This document shows, piece by piece, positions 30,500 to 40,824 of a stretch of DNA of 40,923 bases. Location: positions 1 to 40,923 of the forward strand of contig CAILUT010000038.1 of assembly GCA_903837495.1 (NCBI GenBank), read 5' to 3'. This stretch comes from an uncultured Flavobacteriales bacterium (GTDB taxonomy: Bacteria; Bacteroidota; Bacteroidia; CAIKAF01). Position numbers and translations under genes: made by a program. The number at the start of each line of letters is the position of its first letter. The stretch's first letter is position 1. The notes below the pieces were generated by a model. It ran no database searches. It was not told the origin of the DNA and saw only the letters and a program-made list of their open reading frames with translations.

Positions 30500-31587
30500 G
30501 GGTTGAGGCGATTGAGGATGGATTGAGCGATTTTTTTTGCCGAGCCGGCTTGATGCAAGGCCGACAGTTTTTCCTGCATGCCTTTCCGTTCTGCTTCATT
30601 GTTCAACAGTTGCCATGCGGCATCGGGCAAAAGGAGATTAAGCTGCGGTTCGGGCAAATGCACTGCGGCCCCTTTTTCCGAAAGCGATTTGGCGTTGTGG
30701 GTTTGGTGGTCTTCGGCCGCACTGGGCAAAGGAACCAGAATGGCGGGCTTTTTCATGGCCAGCAATTCGGCAATGGCCATGGCACCGGCACGGCTCACAA
30801 CGGCATCGGCGGCGGCATAGGCCACCTGCATATCTGGAATAAAGGCAGAAACCCAAACCGCACCGGTTGAGTTCAGGTGGCGGTATACTTCGTACTGGCG
30901 TTCGCCGGTTTGCCAAATGACCTGACAGCCCTTTTCAAGCCAGTTGGGCAAAGCCTGAGCAACCGCCGAATTAATGGCTCCTGCTCCTAGGCTTCCGCCG
31001 GTAACCAGCAAGGTTGGTTTGTCGGAACTGAGTCCAAAAAAGGCCTTACTGCCTGCCATTTCAGGAGCTTCCGTTTCAAATACAGCACGAACCGGATTGC
31101 CGGCATTTTCAATTTTATCGGCCGGGAAAAACCGCTCCATATTGGGATGAGCCACAAAAATATGGGCGGCGAATTTTCCTAGCCAGGTATTGGTTTTGCC
31201 CGCAAAGGCATTTTGTTCCTGCAAAAACAGGGGAATTCGACGTTGAACAGCAGCCAGCCCCAGGGCTCCAGAAGCAAAGCCCCCTACTCCAATGGCCGCA
31301 TCGGGTTTGTAGGTTGCCAAAAACCGATTTGCTTTCCATACCGAACGAAAAAGGGCCCATGGCAGTCCAAGATTTTTAAGGGGTTGGGTTCGATTAAATC
31401 CCCGCATTGGAAGGCCTAAAATTGGAAATCCAGCGGCTGGAACTTTTTCCATCTCCATCCTGCCTAAAGCACCTACAAAGTAAAAATCGGAGTCGGGCAG
31501 CTCAGACCGAAGCGCCTGAGCAATTGAAATAGCGGGAAAAATATGCCCGCCAGTACCGCCTCCACTTATAACAAATCGTTTAGGCAT
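30496..31587 (-). CDS. murG: Lipid II synthase MurG
   Basis: A 363-residue GT-B glycosyltransferase that adds GlcNAc to lipid I at the inner face of the membrane. FVISGGGTGGHIFPAISIAQAL is the N-terminal glycine-rich loop, LLVTGGSLGAGAIN the second, and AIAELLAMKKPAILVPLPSAAEDHQTHNA the UDP-GlcNAc-binding segment with the nucleotide-contacting Glu and downstream Gln. Length is typical. The start lies inside the ftsW end (8-base overlap). Confidence 0.97.
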   Translation of the reverse strand: MPKRFVISGGGTGGHIFPAISIAQALRSELPDSDFYFVGALGRMEMEKVPAAGFPILGLPMRGFNRTQPLKNLGLPWALFRSVWKANRFLATYKPDAAIGVGGFASGALGLAAVQRRIPLFLQEQNAFAGKTNTWLGKFAAHIFVAHPNMERFFPADKIENAGNPVRAVFETEAPEMAGSKAFFGLSSDKPTLLVTGGSLGAGAINSAVAQALPNWLEKGCQVIWQTGERQYEVYRHLNSTGAVWVSAFIPDMQVAYAAADAVVSRAGAMAIAELLAMKKPAILVPLPSAAEDHQTHNAKSLSEKGAAVHLPEPQLNLLLPDAAWQLLNNEAERKGMQEKLSALHQAGSAKKIAQSILNRLNP

Positions 31588-32755
31588 GCGACAGTTGGCC
31601 CTCCTGTACCGTATTTGTTGATTCCGTAGAATTTGCCTCGCCCCTAGAAATACTCAGTACAATTCCAAGGGTTAATCCGGTGATGAGGGTTGAGGTTCCA
31701 CCCATGGATACCCAAGGCAGGGGCTGACCTGTAACCGGGAATAAATTCACCGCCACAGCCATATTGATAAAGGCCTGAATGGAAATAGACAATCCAATAC
31801 CATACGCGGCAAACGTTCCAAATGCACTTTGGCTTCGGCTGCCAACCTTTAAGCATCGGTACAATAAAAAAACAAAGGCCAGCGGCAAAAATACGGTGCC
31901 CAGCAAGCCGTATTCACCGATAATCATAGCAAAGATAAAATCGGAATAACTTTGAGGCAGTCGGTACTTCCCGGCATTGTTTCCGGGGCCTTGACCTAAA
32001 ATTCCACCCATAGAAATAGACATTTTCGCCTGCTCAATCTGGTAGGCGTCTTTGGGTGCATCTGAGGTAAAGTTCTCTATCCTGGCTTTCCAGGTAGAAA
32101 GACGGGGAAGCAAACGGGGCATTGCGGTGGCCAACAAAATCAACAACAACAATCCCACAATGCCCGAACCCACCAAACCAAATAGGTATTTATAAGGGAC
32201 TCCCCCTATAAACATCATGATTAAGCCAATTAAAAACAACAAAGCTGCGGTTGAAAAATTCGCCGGAAGTACCAGCACCGTTACCAAAACGAGGGGTAGG
32301 GCCAAGGGTAAAAACCCCTTAACAAAATCATGCAGCATGGGCTGAGCCGCGGCCAAGCGTTTGGCCATGTACAACACCAAAAACAGCTTCGCCAAATCTG
32401 AGGTTTGGATGGAAAACGGCAGGCCAGGAATGCGTAACCAGCGGCTGGCATCGTTGATGTTTGAACCCATAAACAGGGTTAACAGCAGCAAAGGAACAAC
32501 AACAATGATGCCTAGCGTGCCCACCAAACCATATACCCGAAAGGGCACTTTATGGGCAAAATACATAGCAACCAACCCCAGTACAATAAATTTAAAACGG
32601 TCAAACAAATAGGCTTCAGCTGTTCCCCCATTGTTTTGGTACGCCAAGGATCCTGCCGCGCTATACACTGCGAGCAATGAAACGATGGAAAGGAAAAAAA
32701 CCACCAGCCAAATAAGGGCATCGCCCTTTAAATATGTTGACCAATTGCGCATCAT
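31580..32755 (-). CDS. ftsW: Septal SEDS glycosyltransferase FtsW
   Basis: A 391-residue SEDS polymerase with about ten transmembrane segments that polymerises lipid II with its cognate PBP. Family blocks are SIQTSDLAKLFLVLYMAKRLA, GQGPGNNAGKYRLPQSYSD with the large periplasmic loop, FAMIIGEYGLLGTV, and PVTGQPLPWVSMGGTS near the C-terminus. The loop Asp of the catalytic site lies in the SYSDFIF region. It overlaps murD by ATGA. Confidence 0.96.
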   Translation of the reverse strand: MMRNWSTYLKGDALIWLVVFFLSIVSLLAVYSAAGSLAYQNNGGTAEAYLFDRFKFIVLGLVAMYFAHKVPFRVYGLVGTLGIIVVVPLLLLTLFMGSNINDASRWLRIPGLPFSIQTSDLAKLFLVLYMAKRLAAAQPMLHDFVKGFLPLALPLVLVTVLVLPANFSTAALLFLIGLIMMFIGGVPYKYLFGLVGSGIVGLLLLILLATAMPRLLPRLSTWKARIENFTSDAPKDAYQIEQAKMSISMGGILGQGPGNNAGKYRLPQSYSDFIFAMIIGEYGLLGTVFLPLAFVFLLYRCLKVGSRSQSAFGTFAAYGIGLSISIQAFINMAVAVNLFPVTGQPLPWVSMGGTSTLITGLTLGIVLSISRGEANSTESTNTVQEGQLSHA

Positions 32756-34107
32756 AGATTTCGGACGGCCGATTTAAATTGACGTCCCCGGTCTTCGTAG
32801 TTTTCAAATAAATCAAAGCTGGCACAGGCGGGCGACAGCAATACCGTATCGCCAGCTTTACCCAAATAATAAGCAGCCCGAACGGCCTCTTCCATAGATT
32901 GGGTTTCTAGCCATTCGGGAACCACCCCTTGAAAGGCCGAACGAATTTTGTCGTTTTCGGTTCCTAAGCAGATTACGGCCTTTACTTTTTGCTGAACCAA
33001 GTCCTTTAGGGCCTCATAATCGTTCCCCTTATCGACCCCGCCAACAATCCAGATTACAGGACCATCATAGCAATCCAATGCATACCAAGCCGCATTGATG
33101 TTGGTGGCTTTTGAATCGTTGATAAAATCCATGCCCTTTATTTTCAACACATACTCCATTCGGTGCTCAATGTTCTGAAAATCCGAAAGGGCCTCTCGAA
33201 TGTCTTCTTTCTTAATCTCTTGAACCCGAGCTGCAATGGCGGCCGCCATGGAGTTGTACACATTGTGCTGACCAGGCAAGGCTAGGTCTGAAATCAACAT
33301 GTCAAGGGTAAGGTGTTTGTCTTTGATGTACATATTCGTTGAGTCTGTCCAGGCAGAAAACCCGGGTTGATATTGAAATCCAAATGGGTGCGCTTGCCCA
33401 TGCAACAGGTGTTTGTTCCGCAACAAGGCATCGGTGGTGCCGGCATCGTCGGCACAAAAAATATAGTGGTCGTTTGCTTGTTGGTTTGCCAACAATTTAA
33501 TTTTAGCGTCTGCGTACCCTTCAAATCGATATTGATACCGGTCTAAATGGTCGGGGGTGATGTTCAACACAATAGCGGTATGAAAACGCGTTGTTGGGGT
33601 ATTGTCCAATTGAAAACTAGATACCTCCAACACATAATGGTCTTTGGGCTGAACTTCTTCGGCCAACAATCGAGCAAAAGAAACGCCCACGTTGCCGCCC
33701 ATACCTACGTTCAAACCGGCCCGTTTGTAGAGGTGATGCACCAAATTTGTGGTGGTCGTTTTGCCGTTTGTGCCTGTTATGCCTGTTAATTTCGCCGAAG
33801 TAAAACGGGCGGCAAATTCAATTTCCGAAATCACCGGCAGTCCCTTGTTAAGCAGTTCCTGAACCAAAGGGCTTTCATTGGGAATGCCTGGACTTTTTAC
33901 AACCACATCGGCCTGAAGGCTTAGGGCGCGTCTATGGCTCTGCTCTTCAAATTCAGCACCCCATTCTAAGAGGGTATTTTTGCTTTCAACAGAAATCGGC
34001 TTCGAATCTGAAACCAAGCAGCTAAGCCCCTTTTTGCGGGCAAGCATGGCTGCGCCCAATCCACTTTCGCCGGCACCCAAAACCAGAATGTTGACCGCTG
34101 TGCTCAT
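32752..34107 (-). CDS. murD: UDP-N-acetylmuramoyl-L-alanine--D-glutamate ligase MurD
   Basis: A 451-residue Mur ligase that adds D-Glu. The N-terminus [22 protein letters not shown] is a Rossmann-like domain; the ATP loop is [15 protein letters not shown], and [12 protein letters not shown] and [12 protein letters not shown] are MurD hallmarks (the latter includes the Lys/Asn-rich active-site loop). The start at 34105-34107 was chosen because it overlaps the mraY stop (ATGA) and gives the family N-terminus; the open frame 18 codons upstream lies in mraY. Confidence 0.97.
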   Translation of the reverse strand: MSTAVNILVLGAGESGLGAAMLARKKGLSCLVSDSKPISVESKNTLLEWGAEFEEQSHRRALSLQADVVVKSPGIPNESPLVQELLNKGLPVISEIEFAARFTSAKLTGITGTNGKTTTTNLVHHLYKRAGLNVGMGGNVGVSFARLLAEEVQPKDHYVLEVSSFQLDNTPTTRFHTAIVLNITPDHLDRYQYRFEGYADAKIKLLANQQANDHYIFCADDAGTTDALLRNKHLLHGQAHPFGFQYQPGFSAWTDSTNMYIKDKHLTLDMLISDLALPGQHNVYNSMAAAIAARVQEIKKEDIREALSDFQNIEHRMEYVLKIKGMDFINDSKATNINAAWYALDCYDGPVIWIVGGVDKGNDYEALKDLVQQKVKAVICLGTENDKIRSAFQGVVPEWLETQSMEEAVRAAYYLGKAGDTVLLSPACASFDLFENYEDRGRQFKSAVRNL

Positions 34108-35291
34108 CGCAATTTCAGAGTAATAATGGTTAAGGCCGCCAAAGCCAAGCCTACAATCCAAAAGCGGGATACAATTTTAGCCTCATGCAAGCCCAACTTT
34201 TGATAGTGATGATGCAGGGGCGACATTTTGAAAATGCGCCTTCCCTCGCCAAAGCGAGAACGGGTGTATTTGAAATAACTTACCTGCAAAATCACAGATA
34301 GGTTTTCCACCAAAAACACTCCACACAAAATAGGTATCATGAGCTCCTTGCGCAGTGAAATAGCAAGTACCGCAATAATACCTCCCAACGACAAAGAGCC
34401 GGTATCGCCCATAAAAACCTGGGCTGGAAAGGAATTGTACCATAAGAAACCAACACAGGCTCCCACAAAGGCGGCCGAAAAAACAACCAGTTCGCCCGAA
34501 TTGGGGATGTACATGATGTTCAGATAATCTGCAAATTTTAGGTTGCCGCTCACATAGGCGAATATGCCCAGCACCAAGCCAATAATGGCCGAAACCCCTG
34601 TAGCCAATCCGTCTAAGCCATCGGTCATATTCGCCCCATTTGAAACCGCCGTTATAATAAAAATGACCAATGGAATAAACAGTACCCAAGCATAGGCATC
34701 CCAACCGATATGAAACCAATCCATTAGGGCCCCATAATCCAATTCATGTCCTTTAATAAAAGGCAAGGTGGTAAGCAACCGGTGCGAGTCAACAAAGCGG
34801 CCCTGCGCGTCGAACAAGCGCACCACCACCGAGGGGTGGGTGTACAAAACGATGCCTACCAGCAAACCCAGTCCAATCTGACCTACAACTTTAAACCGAC
34901 CGGCCAAGCCCCGTTTGTCTTTTTTAAACACTTTTATGTAATCGTCAATAAACCCAATCAAACCCAACCACAGGGTTGAAACCAACATCAATGCGATGTA
35001 CACATTGTCAATCTTGGCCATCAAAACCGTCGGTATCAAAATCGCCGCCAATATGATTAGCCCCCCCATGGTGGGCGTACCCGCTTTAGACAATTGACCT
35101 TCTAAGCCTAAATCGCGGACCGACTCGCCGACCTGTCTTTTCCGCAACAGGGCAATCAATTGCTTTCCAAAAACAGCCGAAATCAGCAAAGAGATAAGCA
35201 AAGCCAGTCCGGCACGGAACGACAAAAACCGAAATACCCCTGCTCCGGGTAAGCCAGCCTGATCCAATGCATCAAATAGGTAATACAGCAT
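34104..35291 (-). CDS. mraY: Phospho-MurNAc-pentapeptide transferase MraY
   Basis: A 395-residue polytopic enzyme with about ten transmembrane segments that makes lipid [19 protein letters not shown], the Asp-Asp pair in [43 protein letters not shown] and the [12 protein letters not shown] cytosolic histidine motif are all in place, so the active site is intact. Length is slightly above the E. coli protein owing to an insert at about residues 165-205, a loop seen in Bacteroidota MraY. It follows murE by 5 bases. Confidence 0.97.
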   Translation of the reverse strand: MLYYLFDALDQAGLPGAGVFRFLSFRAGLALLISLLISAVFGKQLIALLRKRQVGESVRDLGLEGQLSKAGTPTMGGLIILAAILIPTVLMAKIDNVYIALMLVSTLWLGLIGFIDDYIKVFKKDKRGLAGRFKVVGQIGLGLLVGIVLYTHPSVVVRLFDAQGRFVDSHRLLTTLPFIKGHELDYGALMDWFHIGWDAYAWVLFIPLVIFIITAVSNGANMTDGLDGLATGVSAIIGLVLGIFAYVSGNLKFADYLNIMYIPNSGELVVFSAAFVGACVGFLWYNSFPAQVFMGDTGSLSLGGIIAVLAISLRKELMIPILCGVFLVENLSVILQVSYFKYTRSRFGEGRRIFKMSPLHHHYQKLGLHEAKIVSRFWIVGLALAALTIITLKLR

Positions 35292-35296
35292 AGCCT

Positions 35297-36763
35297 TTAA
35301 GCGTTATATTCGTTTAATGCGTTGCGGACTTCCAGAACATCATCAAAGGGATGTTTTATCCCCAAAATTTCCTGATAGGTTTCATGGCCTTTCCCCGCAA
35401 TCAAAATGACGTCCTGAGGCATCGCCAAATGGAAGGCGGCTTTGATGGCTTCTGACCTCGATTCAATCATCAATACCGACACTTTTTCTTCCAAACTCAA
35501 ATCCAACAGCATGGCTTGCATAATGGCCATGGGCTCTTCGTTTCTTGGATTGTCGGAGGTAAATATGCTTTTCTGACTGTATTGAGTGGCGATTTTTCCC
35601 ATTACAGAACGCTTTGCGGCATCCCGGTTTCCACCACAACCTACCACCGTTATAATGTGGCCTTGCCCTTGGGTTGTTTCTTGTAAGGTGATCAGCACCT
35701 TCTCCAAGGCATCGGGCGTATGCGCATAATCTACAAATACCGTTGGGCAGCCCTCCTTGCTTAAACGCTGAAAACGGCCTGGAGGAGGCGTTATCAAACT
35801 TAAATGCGTTAAAACAGCGTCGGGGTTCTGTTTCAACAGTACAGCCGCCCCATAGATGGCCAAAAGATTGCTGGCGTTAAACTTCCCAACAAATGGGGTC
35901 GAAATTTCCTTTTGCTGAATCTGAAGCAACAACCCCTCTAAGCTGTTCTCTACAATTTTCCCTTTGATGTCTCCATCTCCACGCAATCCATACGTGTACA
36001 ACGGAGAGCCCTTGCAGTTTTGCAGCATAACCCTCCCATTCCTGTCGTCGCCGTTCACCAAGGCCCAGGCATCCGACGGCAGGCCATCAAACAATTTTTT
36101 CTTCGCTTCAATATACCTTGAAAAGGTTTTATGGTAGTCGAGGTGATCTTGGGTGATGTTGGTAAAAATAGCACCCGAAAACGCGACCCCTGTGGTGCGG
36201 TTTTGGTCTAAGGCATGGGAACTCACTTCCATAAAGCAATACCCAATGCCCTTTTCTAGCATTTTCTGTAAAAGCGACTGCAATTGGATGGCGTCTGGAG
36301 TGGTATGTGTAGAGGGATACACCTCGGCTCCGATTCGATTTTCAACCGTAGAAAGCAGGCCACAGGCAAAGCCCATTTTGCTAAACAAATCGTACAAACC
36401 GGTGGCAACCGAGGTTTTGCCGTTGGTCCCAGTTACCCCTATTGTCTTTAATTTTGACGAAGGATTGCCATGGAAGTTTGCTGCAACCCAACCCATTGAT
36501 CCAGAGACGTTGCCCACCCGAATGTAGGTGATGTGAGGATGTAGCTTGTCTGGCAAGGCTTCACATACTATACCCACCGCTCCCAATTCTATGGCCAGTT
36601 CTATAAAATCATGGCCATCAACCAGGGTTCCGCGGCAGGCAAAAAACAGGCTGTTTTTCCCTATCCTGCGTGAATCGGACGCCAAGCCTTCAATGGCCAG
36701 GTTGGTCGATCCGACTACTTCCAAAATGGAAACCCGAAACAATATGTCGCGCAGTATCTTCAT
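35297..36763 (-). CDS. murE: UDP-MurNAc-tripeptide synthetase MurE (meso-DAP type)
   Basis: A 488-residue Mur ligase adding the third amino acid of the stem peptide. The uridine-binding region starts [19 protein letters not shown], the ATP loop is [14 protein letters not shown] (109-122), and [11 protein letters not shown] and [11 protein letters not shown] are conserved. DNPRNEEP at 404-411 carries the DNPR motif that marks meso-diaminopimelate specificity, so this organism has DAP-type peptidoglycan. It overlaps the ftsI stop by ATGA. murF is not in the cluster. Confidence 0.97.
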   Translation of the reverse strand: MKILRDILFRVSILEVVGSTNLAIEGLASDSRRIGKNSLFFACRGTLVDGHDFIELAIELGAVGIVCEALPDKLHPHITYIRVGNVSGSMGWVAANFHGNPSSKLKTIGVTGTNGKTSVATGLYDLFSKMGFACGLLSTVENRIGAEVYPSTHTTPDAIQLQSLLQKMLEKGIGYCFMEVSSHALDQNRTTGVAFSGAIFTNITQDHLDYHKTFSRYIEAKKKLFDGLPSDAWALVNGDDRNGRVMLQNCKGSPLYTYGLRGDGDIKGKIVENSLEGLLLQIQQKEISTPFVGKFNASNLLAIYGAAVLLKQNPDAVLTHLSLITPPPGRFQRLSKEGCPTVFVDYAHTPDALEKVLITLQETTQGQGHIITVVGCGGNRDAAKRSVMGKIATQYSQKSIFTSDNPRNEEPMAIMQAMLLDLSLEEKVSVLMIESRSEAIKAAFHLAMPQDVILIAGKGHETYQEILGIKHPFDDVLEVRNALNEYNA

Positions 36764-38811
36764 GGAGCTAATTCCAATAAAACCAAGGTATTTTCGGGGT
36801 AGTGTGTACCCGCAGCAGGGGTTTGCCTATGCACTTTTCCTTGGCCTACAATCCGCGGCGAAATACCTCGCTCAGCCAAGGCTACCACCGCATCTGAAAC
36901 CGTCCAACCCTGCAGATTGGGCATGGCTTTGGGGTCTGTTCCCGGTGTTTTAGGCACAGATTGAACGGCCACAGGTAAAAATTTTTCCAGCCATTTTGCC
37001 TCGGCAGCGGTTCCCTTATACCTCATAGCTGCTGAGGCCGAACGTTCCATCTTGGTATAATGGAACCGATTTATTTTGTAAGAGTTGGAATACACTTGGT
37101 CGGCAACCTTCTTAAAAACAGGTCCGGCCACCCTGTTTCCATAATACGATTCAAAGGTGGGATTGGTTACCGCTACGATGCAGGAATAGGTGGGGTTGTC
37201 GGCAGGAAAAAAACCGCAAAAACTGGCCTGATAGGTTTTTGTGTAGCCTTGCTTGCCCCCCGATATCTTCACCGTTCCTGTTTTTCCTGCAATTGGAATT
37301 ACATGCCCTTTTAAATTATCGGCCGTTCCGTTCTGAACAACTCCCTTTAACATGGCCATCAATTGAGCTAAGGTTGTATCTGAACACATCTTGTCGCCCA
37401 CCACCTTGGGTGGAAAGGTCTTAATGGCCTTTCCGCGTTCTAAAATAGCCTCTACAAACTGGGGTTTCATTCGATTGCCCCCATTTGCAATTCCATTAAA
37501 CAAGGTCAAAATTTGAAGGGGTGTTTGCCGAATTTCATAGCCTATGGCCATCATTGGCATGGTCAGCATGCTCCATGTGGCATCGCCCGGGCGCTTAACC
37601 AAAGGCATGCCTTCGCCTGGGATTTCAATCCCTGTTGCCCGATCTAAGCCCAACCTTCTGTAATGTTCTAAAAATTTTTCAGGCTGATTTTTGTAATGCT
37701 TCAATACCATTTTGGCAATGGCAATATTGGAACTAACCGAAAACGCTTTGGCCACAGACAACATACCATACCCACCCGTTTTGCTGTCGTGAAGGGTTAC
37801 ATTCGGAGCTAAAACCAAGCTCCCCTGCCCCGTTTGAATGGTGTCGTCTGAATGCACATAACCGTCTTCCAACAAAGCCAGCATTGAGGCCAATTTCATG
37901 GTCGATCCAGGCTCTATGCTTTCTCCAATGGCGTAGTTGTACCCTTCGTAATACTGGCCATCGCTGCCCCGTTTTAAGTTGGCAATGGCCCGAATGTATC
38001 CGGTTTTAACTTCCATCACCACCGCTGTGCCGTGGTCGGCCTGGCTTGCAATCAGCTGTCGGTTGAGTTCGTTTTCGAGTACTTCTTGAATTTCAGGGTC
38101 AATGCTGCTTTTAATGTCCAGCCCGTCTTCGGGTTCAACCGCATTTTCGCCAAATACAGGCCGAACCACATTTTTTGACAACTTCTCCATGAATCGAAGT
38201 CCTTGTTTTCCCTTCAGCTCTGCATCATAAGCGGCCTCAAGTCCTAAGCGCTCTTCGTTGGCCGAAACACGACCAATGGTGCGCGCAGCTAAAATTCCCA
38301 GCGGTTTTTCGCGGGTGCTTCGGCTTTCTATAATCAAGCCTCCTTTGTACGGGGGCAAAGACAAAATGGGCAAGGCCTTGATGGCCTCAACCTGATGATG
38401 CCTAAGCCCAAGGGCCAAGGGATAGTAGCGGGCTGGAATCCGTTGAGCCGCATAAATGCGGTTCATGCATTCGGAGGCATTGCCCTTGCCCAAAATTTTC
38501 ACCAACCCCGAGCCAAGGGCCTGGGCGTATTTTCGCAAGGAATCTCGATGCGCACCGGGGCAGCCCAAATCCCAGTAAGCATCATACAAAGGCAAGGAAA
38601 TGGCCAAAAACGAACCATCGCTTGCCAAAATGTTGCCCCGAACCGGCTCGATGCGCTGCACAAATTCCGATTGCTTGCGTGCTTGTTCTCTCCAACTTTC
38701 GCCTTCAACCACCTGAATGTGCACCACACGAGCTACCACCGCCATGGCTCCAACCAAAAGGACGAAAGCCACTAGGTTTGTTTTGCGCGATATGGTTCTC
38801 TTTGTTGACAT
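36760..38811 (-). CDS. ftsI: Septal penicillin-binding protein (FtsI/PBP3 type) with PASTA domain
   Basis: A 683-residue class B transpeptidase. One N-terminal transmembrane segment (about 12-31) leads to a dimerisation/pedestal domain (RGNILASDG), then the transpeptidase with Ser303 in STMK, SSN at 360-362 and KTGT from Lys510. A single C-terminal PASTA domain (MPNLQGWTVSDAVVALAERG) follows, as in SpoVD-like PBPs. It cross-links septal peptidoglycan with FtsW. The start at 38809-38811 is one base after the ftsL stop and gives the expected basic N-terminus; the open frame 23 codons upstream lies within ftsL. Confidence 0.96.
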   Translation of the reverse strand: MSTKRTISRKTNLVAFVLLVGAMAVVARVVHIQVVEGESWREQARKQSEFVQRIEPVRGNILASDGSFLAISLPLYDAYWDLGCPGAHRDSLRKYAQALGSGLVKILGKGNASECMNRIYAAQRIPARYYPLALGLRHHQVEAIKALPILSLPPYKGGLIIESRSTREKPLGILAARTIGRVSANEERLGLEAAYDAELKGKQGLRFMEKLSKNVVRPVFGENAVEPEDGLDIKSSIDPEIQEVLENELNRQLIASQADHGTAVVMEVKTGYIRAIANLKRGSDGQYYEGYNYAIGESIEPGSTMKLASMLALLEDGYVHSDDTIQTGQGSLVLAPNVTLHDSKTGGYGMLSVAKAFSVSSNIAIAKMVLKHYKNQPEKFLEHYRRLGLDRATGIEIPGEGMPLVKRPGDATWSMLTMPMMAIGYEIRQTPLQILTLFNGIANGGNRMKPQFVEAILERGKAIKTFPPKVVGDKMCSDTTLAQLMAMLKGVVQNGTADNLKGHVIPIAGKTGTVKISGGKQGYTKTYQASFCGFFPADNPTYSCIVAVTNPTFESYYGNRVAGPVFKKVADQVYSNSYKINRFHYTKMERSASAAMRYKGTAAEAKWLEKFLPVAVQSVPKTPGTDPKAMPNLQGWTVSDAVVALAERGISPRIVGQGKVHRQTPAAGTHYPENTLVLLELAP

Positions 38812-38812
38812 G

Positions 38813-39196
38813 TTAGTAGAGTTCCGACAGGCTATCGGCCGACACGGCCATGACATGGGGTGGTTCCGAAGGAATGCCAATACCCCGATCCATCAACAAG
38901 GTCTCTAACCTTCCCTTTTTCGACAATTCCATCAGGCGGTTCTCTTGCTCAATGCTAACGGCTTTTAACACCTTGATGTTTTTCTCTAAGTCTTCAAGCC
39001 TACGTATGCTGTTCAGCGACACATACGAGGCGGCAATGTACATCAAGCCTAAACCCGTTAAAAAAAGCACAAAAGCCGCATGGGCAAACACCCAAGCTGG
39101 GTCAATCAACTCCGCACGCAAAAACGACATCAGCCAAGCTCCACTGCTTTTGCTTTCAACATTGGCCTCTGCAATTTCTTTTTTTGTGCGAATCAT
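38813..39196 (-). CDS. ftsL: FtsL-like divisome protein
   Basis: A 127-residue bitopic protein. A cytoplasmic region of about 33 residues precedes one transmembrane segment (about 34-58, VFAHAAFVLFLTGLGLMYIAA), and a coiled coil (SIRRLEDLEKNIKVLKAVSIEQENRL) follows in the periplasm. This is the layout of FtsL, which together with FtsB/FtsQ activates FtsW-FtsI. Sequence similarity is low, as usual for FtsL, so the call depends on layout and on position between rsmH and ftsI. It overlaps rsmH by ATGA. Confidence 0.88.
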   Translation of the reverse strand: MIRTKKEIAEANVESKSSGAWLMSFLRAELIDPAWVFAHAAFVLFLTGLGLMYIAASYVSLNSIRRLEDLEKNIKVLKAVSIEQENRLMELSKKGRLETLLMDRGIGIPSEPPHVMAVSADSLSELY

Positions 39197-40101
39197 GCTT
39201 TCTCTGCGATTCTAAGTTTAGCGCTGCGCGAACGCGGATTTTCGGCCAATTCATCTGGGCCCGGCACAATCGCTTGGCGGTTCACCGGATTTAAAGGCCG
39301 CAACGGTTTTCCATATAGGTCGGTTGTGGACGCATCTAAGAAGTTGCCCGACCGAAAGAAATGCTTTACCAGCCTGTCTTCCAGCGAATGATACGAAATC
39401 ACCGACACCCGTCCGCCGTTTTTCAGCGAGGCTGCTGCCCCCTGCAAAAAATCGCGTAGGGCCCCCAATTCGTCGTTCACATGAATGCGCAAGGCTTGAA
39501 AAACCTGAGCTGAAAGCCGCGATTCCCCATCCGGTGGGCAAAGCCCTTTTACCATCGGCCGCAAATCGGTTGAACGCTCAAAGGGCGATTCCGCCCGGCG
39601 ATCCACAATGCGTTGCGCCAGCCGATAGGCCAATTTCACCTCGCCGTAGTTCTTGAAAATGCCCGTCAAATCGGCCAAGGAAGCCGTATTCAGTACCTGA
39701 GCCGCTGTGGTGGGAATCCCCGGCCCCATGCGCATGTCGAGCGGACTCTCAACCCGATAGGTAAATCCCCGTTCCGGGGCATCCAATTGATGAGAAGAAA
39801 CCCCCAAATCAGCCAAAATTCCATCTACCCGTTCCGCTTTATACACCCTTAAATACGATTCTAAATACCGAAAATTCGAGGCTATAAAGGTCAACCGCGC
39901 ATCGTCCGGCAGATTTTTGCGGGCCTCTGGGTCCTGGTCAAACGCCAGCAAACGGCCGGCAGAGCCTAGGCGACTCAGCATCTCGCGGCTGTGACCGCCA
40001 CCACCAAAAGTCGCATCTACATACACCCCGTCCGGCTTCATCAATAGCGCGTCCACCGTCTCTTTTAGCAATACGGCGGTATGGTACACAGCAGCAGGCA
40101 T
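39193..40101 (-). CDS. rsmH: 16S rRNA m4C1402 methyltransferase RsmH (MraW)
   Basis: A 302-residue SAM-dependent methyltransferase that modifies N4 of C1402 in 16S rRNA. HTAVLLKETVDALL is the conserved start, YVDATFGGGGHSREML the SAM-binding motif I, GILADLGVSSHQLD motif IV, and AYRLAQRIV with the inserted helical domain follows. SYHSLEDRLVKHFF and the C-terminal NPRSRSAKLRIAEK are diagnostic. Its start and the mraZ stop share one base (TAATG). Confidence 0.98.
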   Translation of the reverse strand: MPAAVYHTAVLLKETVDALLMKPDGVYVDATFGGGGHSREMLSRLGSAGRLLAFDQDPEARKNLPDDARLTFIASNFRYLESYLRVYKAERVDGILADLGVSSHQLDAPERGFTYRVESPLDMRMGPGIPTTAAQVLNTASLADLTGIFKNYGEVKLAYRLAQRIVDRRAESPFERSTDLRPMVKGLCPPDGESRLSAQVFQALRIHVNDELGALRDFLQGAAASLKNGGRVSVISYHSLEDRLVKHFFRSGNFLDASTTDLYGKPLRPLNPVNRQAIVPGPDELAENPRSRSAKLRIAEKA

Positions 40102-40565
40102 TATTCTTCGGCAGCATTAAAATCCCCGCCCATCACACGCTCGGCCAAATCGCCAAAGGCATCCGAGTCAATTTGCATCATCTCGTCGTAATCGGCTTTG
40201 GACCACAGCTCAATTTTGTTGCCGTTGGCAGCAAAAATCACATCGCTGGATATTCCAGCATAGCTCAACAGGTCTTTTCCAATCAGCATCCGCCCTGCCG
40301 AATCCAACAAAATCGGCATGGCCCCATTGTTGAATTGCCGAACAAAAAGCCGATTCTCTTTCTTGAATGGATTCAATTTGGCCAATTGCCCTGAAATTGA
40401 ATCCCATTCTTTGCGGGGATACAGCACCAAGCAGCGCTCAAATCCCCGGTTCAATACAAACTCCTCTTGCCCTTCGCCCGCCAATTGCTTGCGAAAGGAA
40501 GCGGGGAACAATACCCGTCCTTTTGAATCAATTTTTGCGCTATGTTCTCCGATAAAATGGGCCAT
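40101..40565 (-). CDS. mraZ: Division cluster transcriptional regulator MraZ
   Basis: A 154-residue protein with two SpoVT-AbrB-like DNA-binding halves, each marked by a DSxGR motif: DSKGRVLFPASFR (13-25) and DSAGRMLIGKDLL (88-100). MraZ forms a ring-shaped oligomer and represses its own operon by binding repeated GTGGG boxes; four such repeats lie 38-72 bases upstream. It is the first gene of the 13-gene cluster running to ftsZ. The start at 40565 gives the conserved HFIGEHSAKIDSKGR N-terminus. Confidence 0.98.
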   Translation of the reverse strand: MAHFIGEHSAKIDSKGRVLFPASFRKQLAGEGQEEFVLNRGFERCLVLYPRKEWDSISGQLAKLNPFKKENRLFVRQFNNGAMPILLDSAGRMLIGKDLLSYAGISSDVIFAANGNKIELWSKADYDEMMQIDSDAFGDLAERVMGGDFNAAEE

Positions 40566-40581
40566 AGGTGGGGCTTCTAAG

Positions 40582-40596
40582 TGGCTAAATTAGCCA
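40582..40596 (-). promoter_or_regulatory. Palindrome with possible mraZ -7 box
   Basis: TGGCTAAATTAGCCA is a 15-base perfect palindrome around a central A. On the minus strand it contains TAATTTAG, one mismatch from TAnnTTTG, about 20 bases before the mraZ ATG. Its -33 position would fall in the MraZ repeats, which would explain repression. It could instead be a separate operator. Confidence 0.35.
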
Positions 40597-40602
40597 AGAT
40601 TT

Positions 40603-40637
40603 CCCACTTTTCCCCACTTATTCCCACATTTTACCAC
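40603..40637 (-). promoter_or_regulatory. Four MraZ-binding repeats (operator of the division cluster)
   Basis: On the minus strand four direct repeats, GTGGT, GTGGG, GTGGG and GTGGG, lie at 40637-40633, 40627-40623, 40617-40613 and 40607-40603, with exact 10-base periodicity and A/T-rich 5-base spacers. This is the known MraZ operator form (TGGGN boxes with 5-base spacers) and sits directly upstream of mraZ. The most distal repeat departs from GTGGG by one base. Confidence 0.85.
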
Positions 40638-40824
40638 TTTGTTGATAACTATTGGCCGGATTTTGCCTTTAAATCAATTGAAACCCTTTGCCAATAAGGC
40701 TTTCAAGGCATGCACTGAAATTGAAAGTCGGCATTGGAGGCAGATTTCAATTTAACAAACAGACTTACAGCAAATTAACACGGTTTAATTGCATTAAAAA
40801 TGAAGGCTAAGTTGTTTTTTAAGG
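40638..40824. other. Intergenic stretch upstream of the mraZ operator
   Basis: An A/T-rich region with no credible coding sequence and no gene on either strand up to the repeat at 40825. I see no firm promoter here; a gene beyond the right edge of the window may use part of it. Confidence 0.5.

Noticed and set aside
40603-40637. Evenly spaced short repeats as a CRISPR-like array
   Set aside because: The unit is only 5 bases with 5-base spacers and matches MraZ operator boxes upstream of mraZ.
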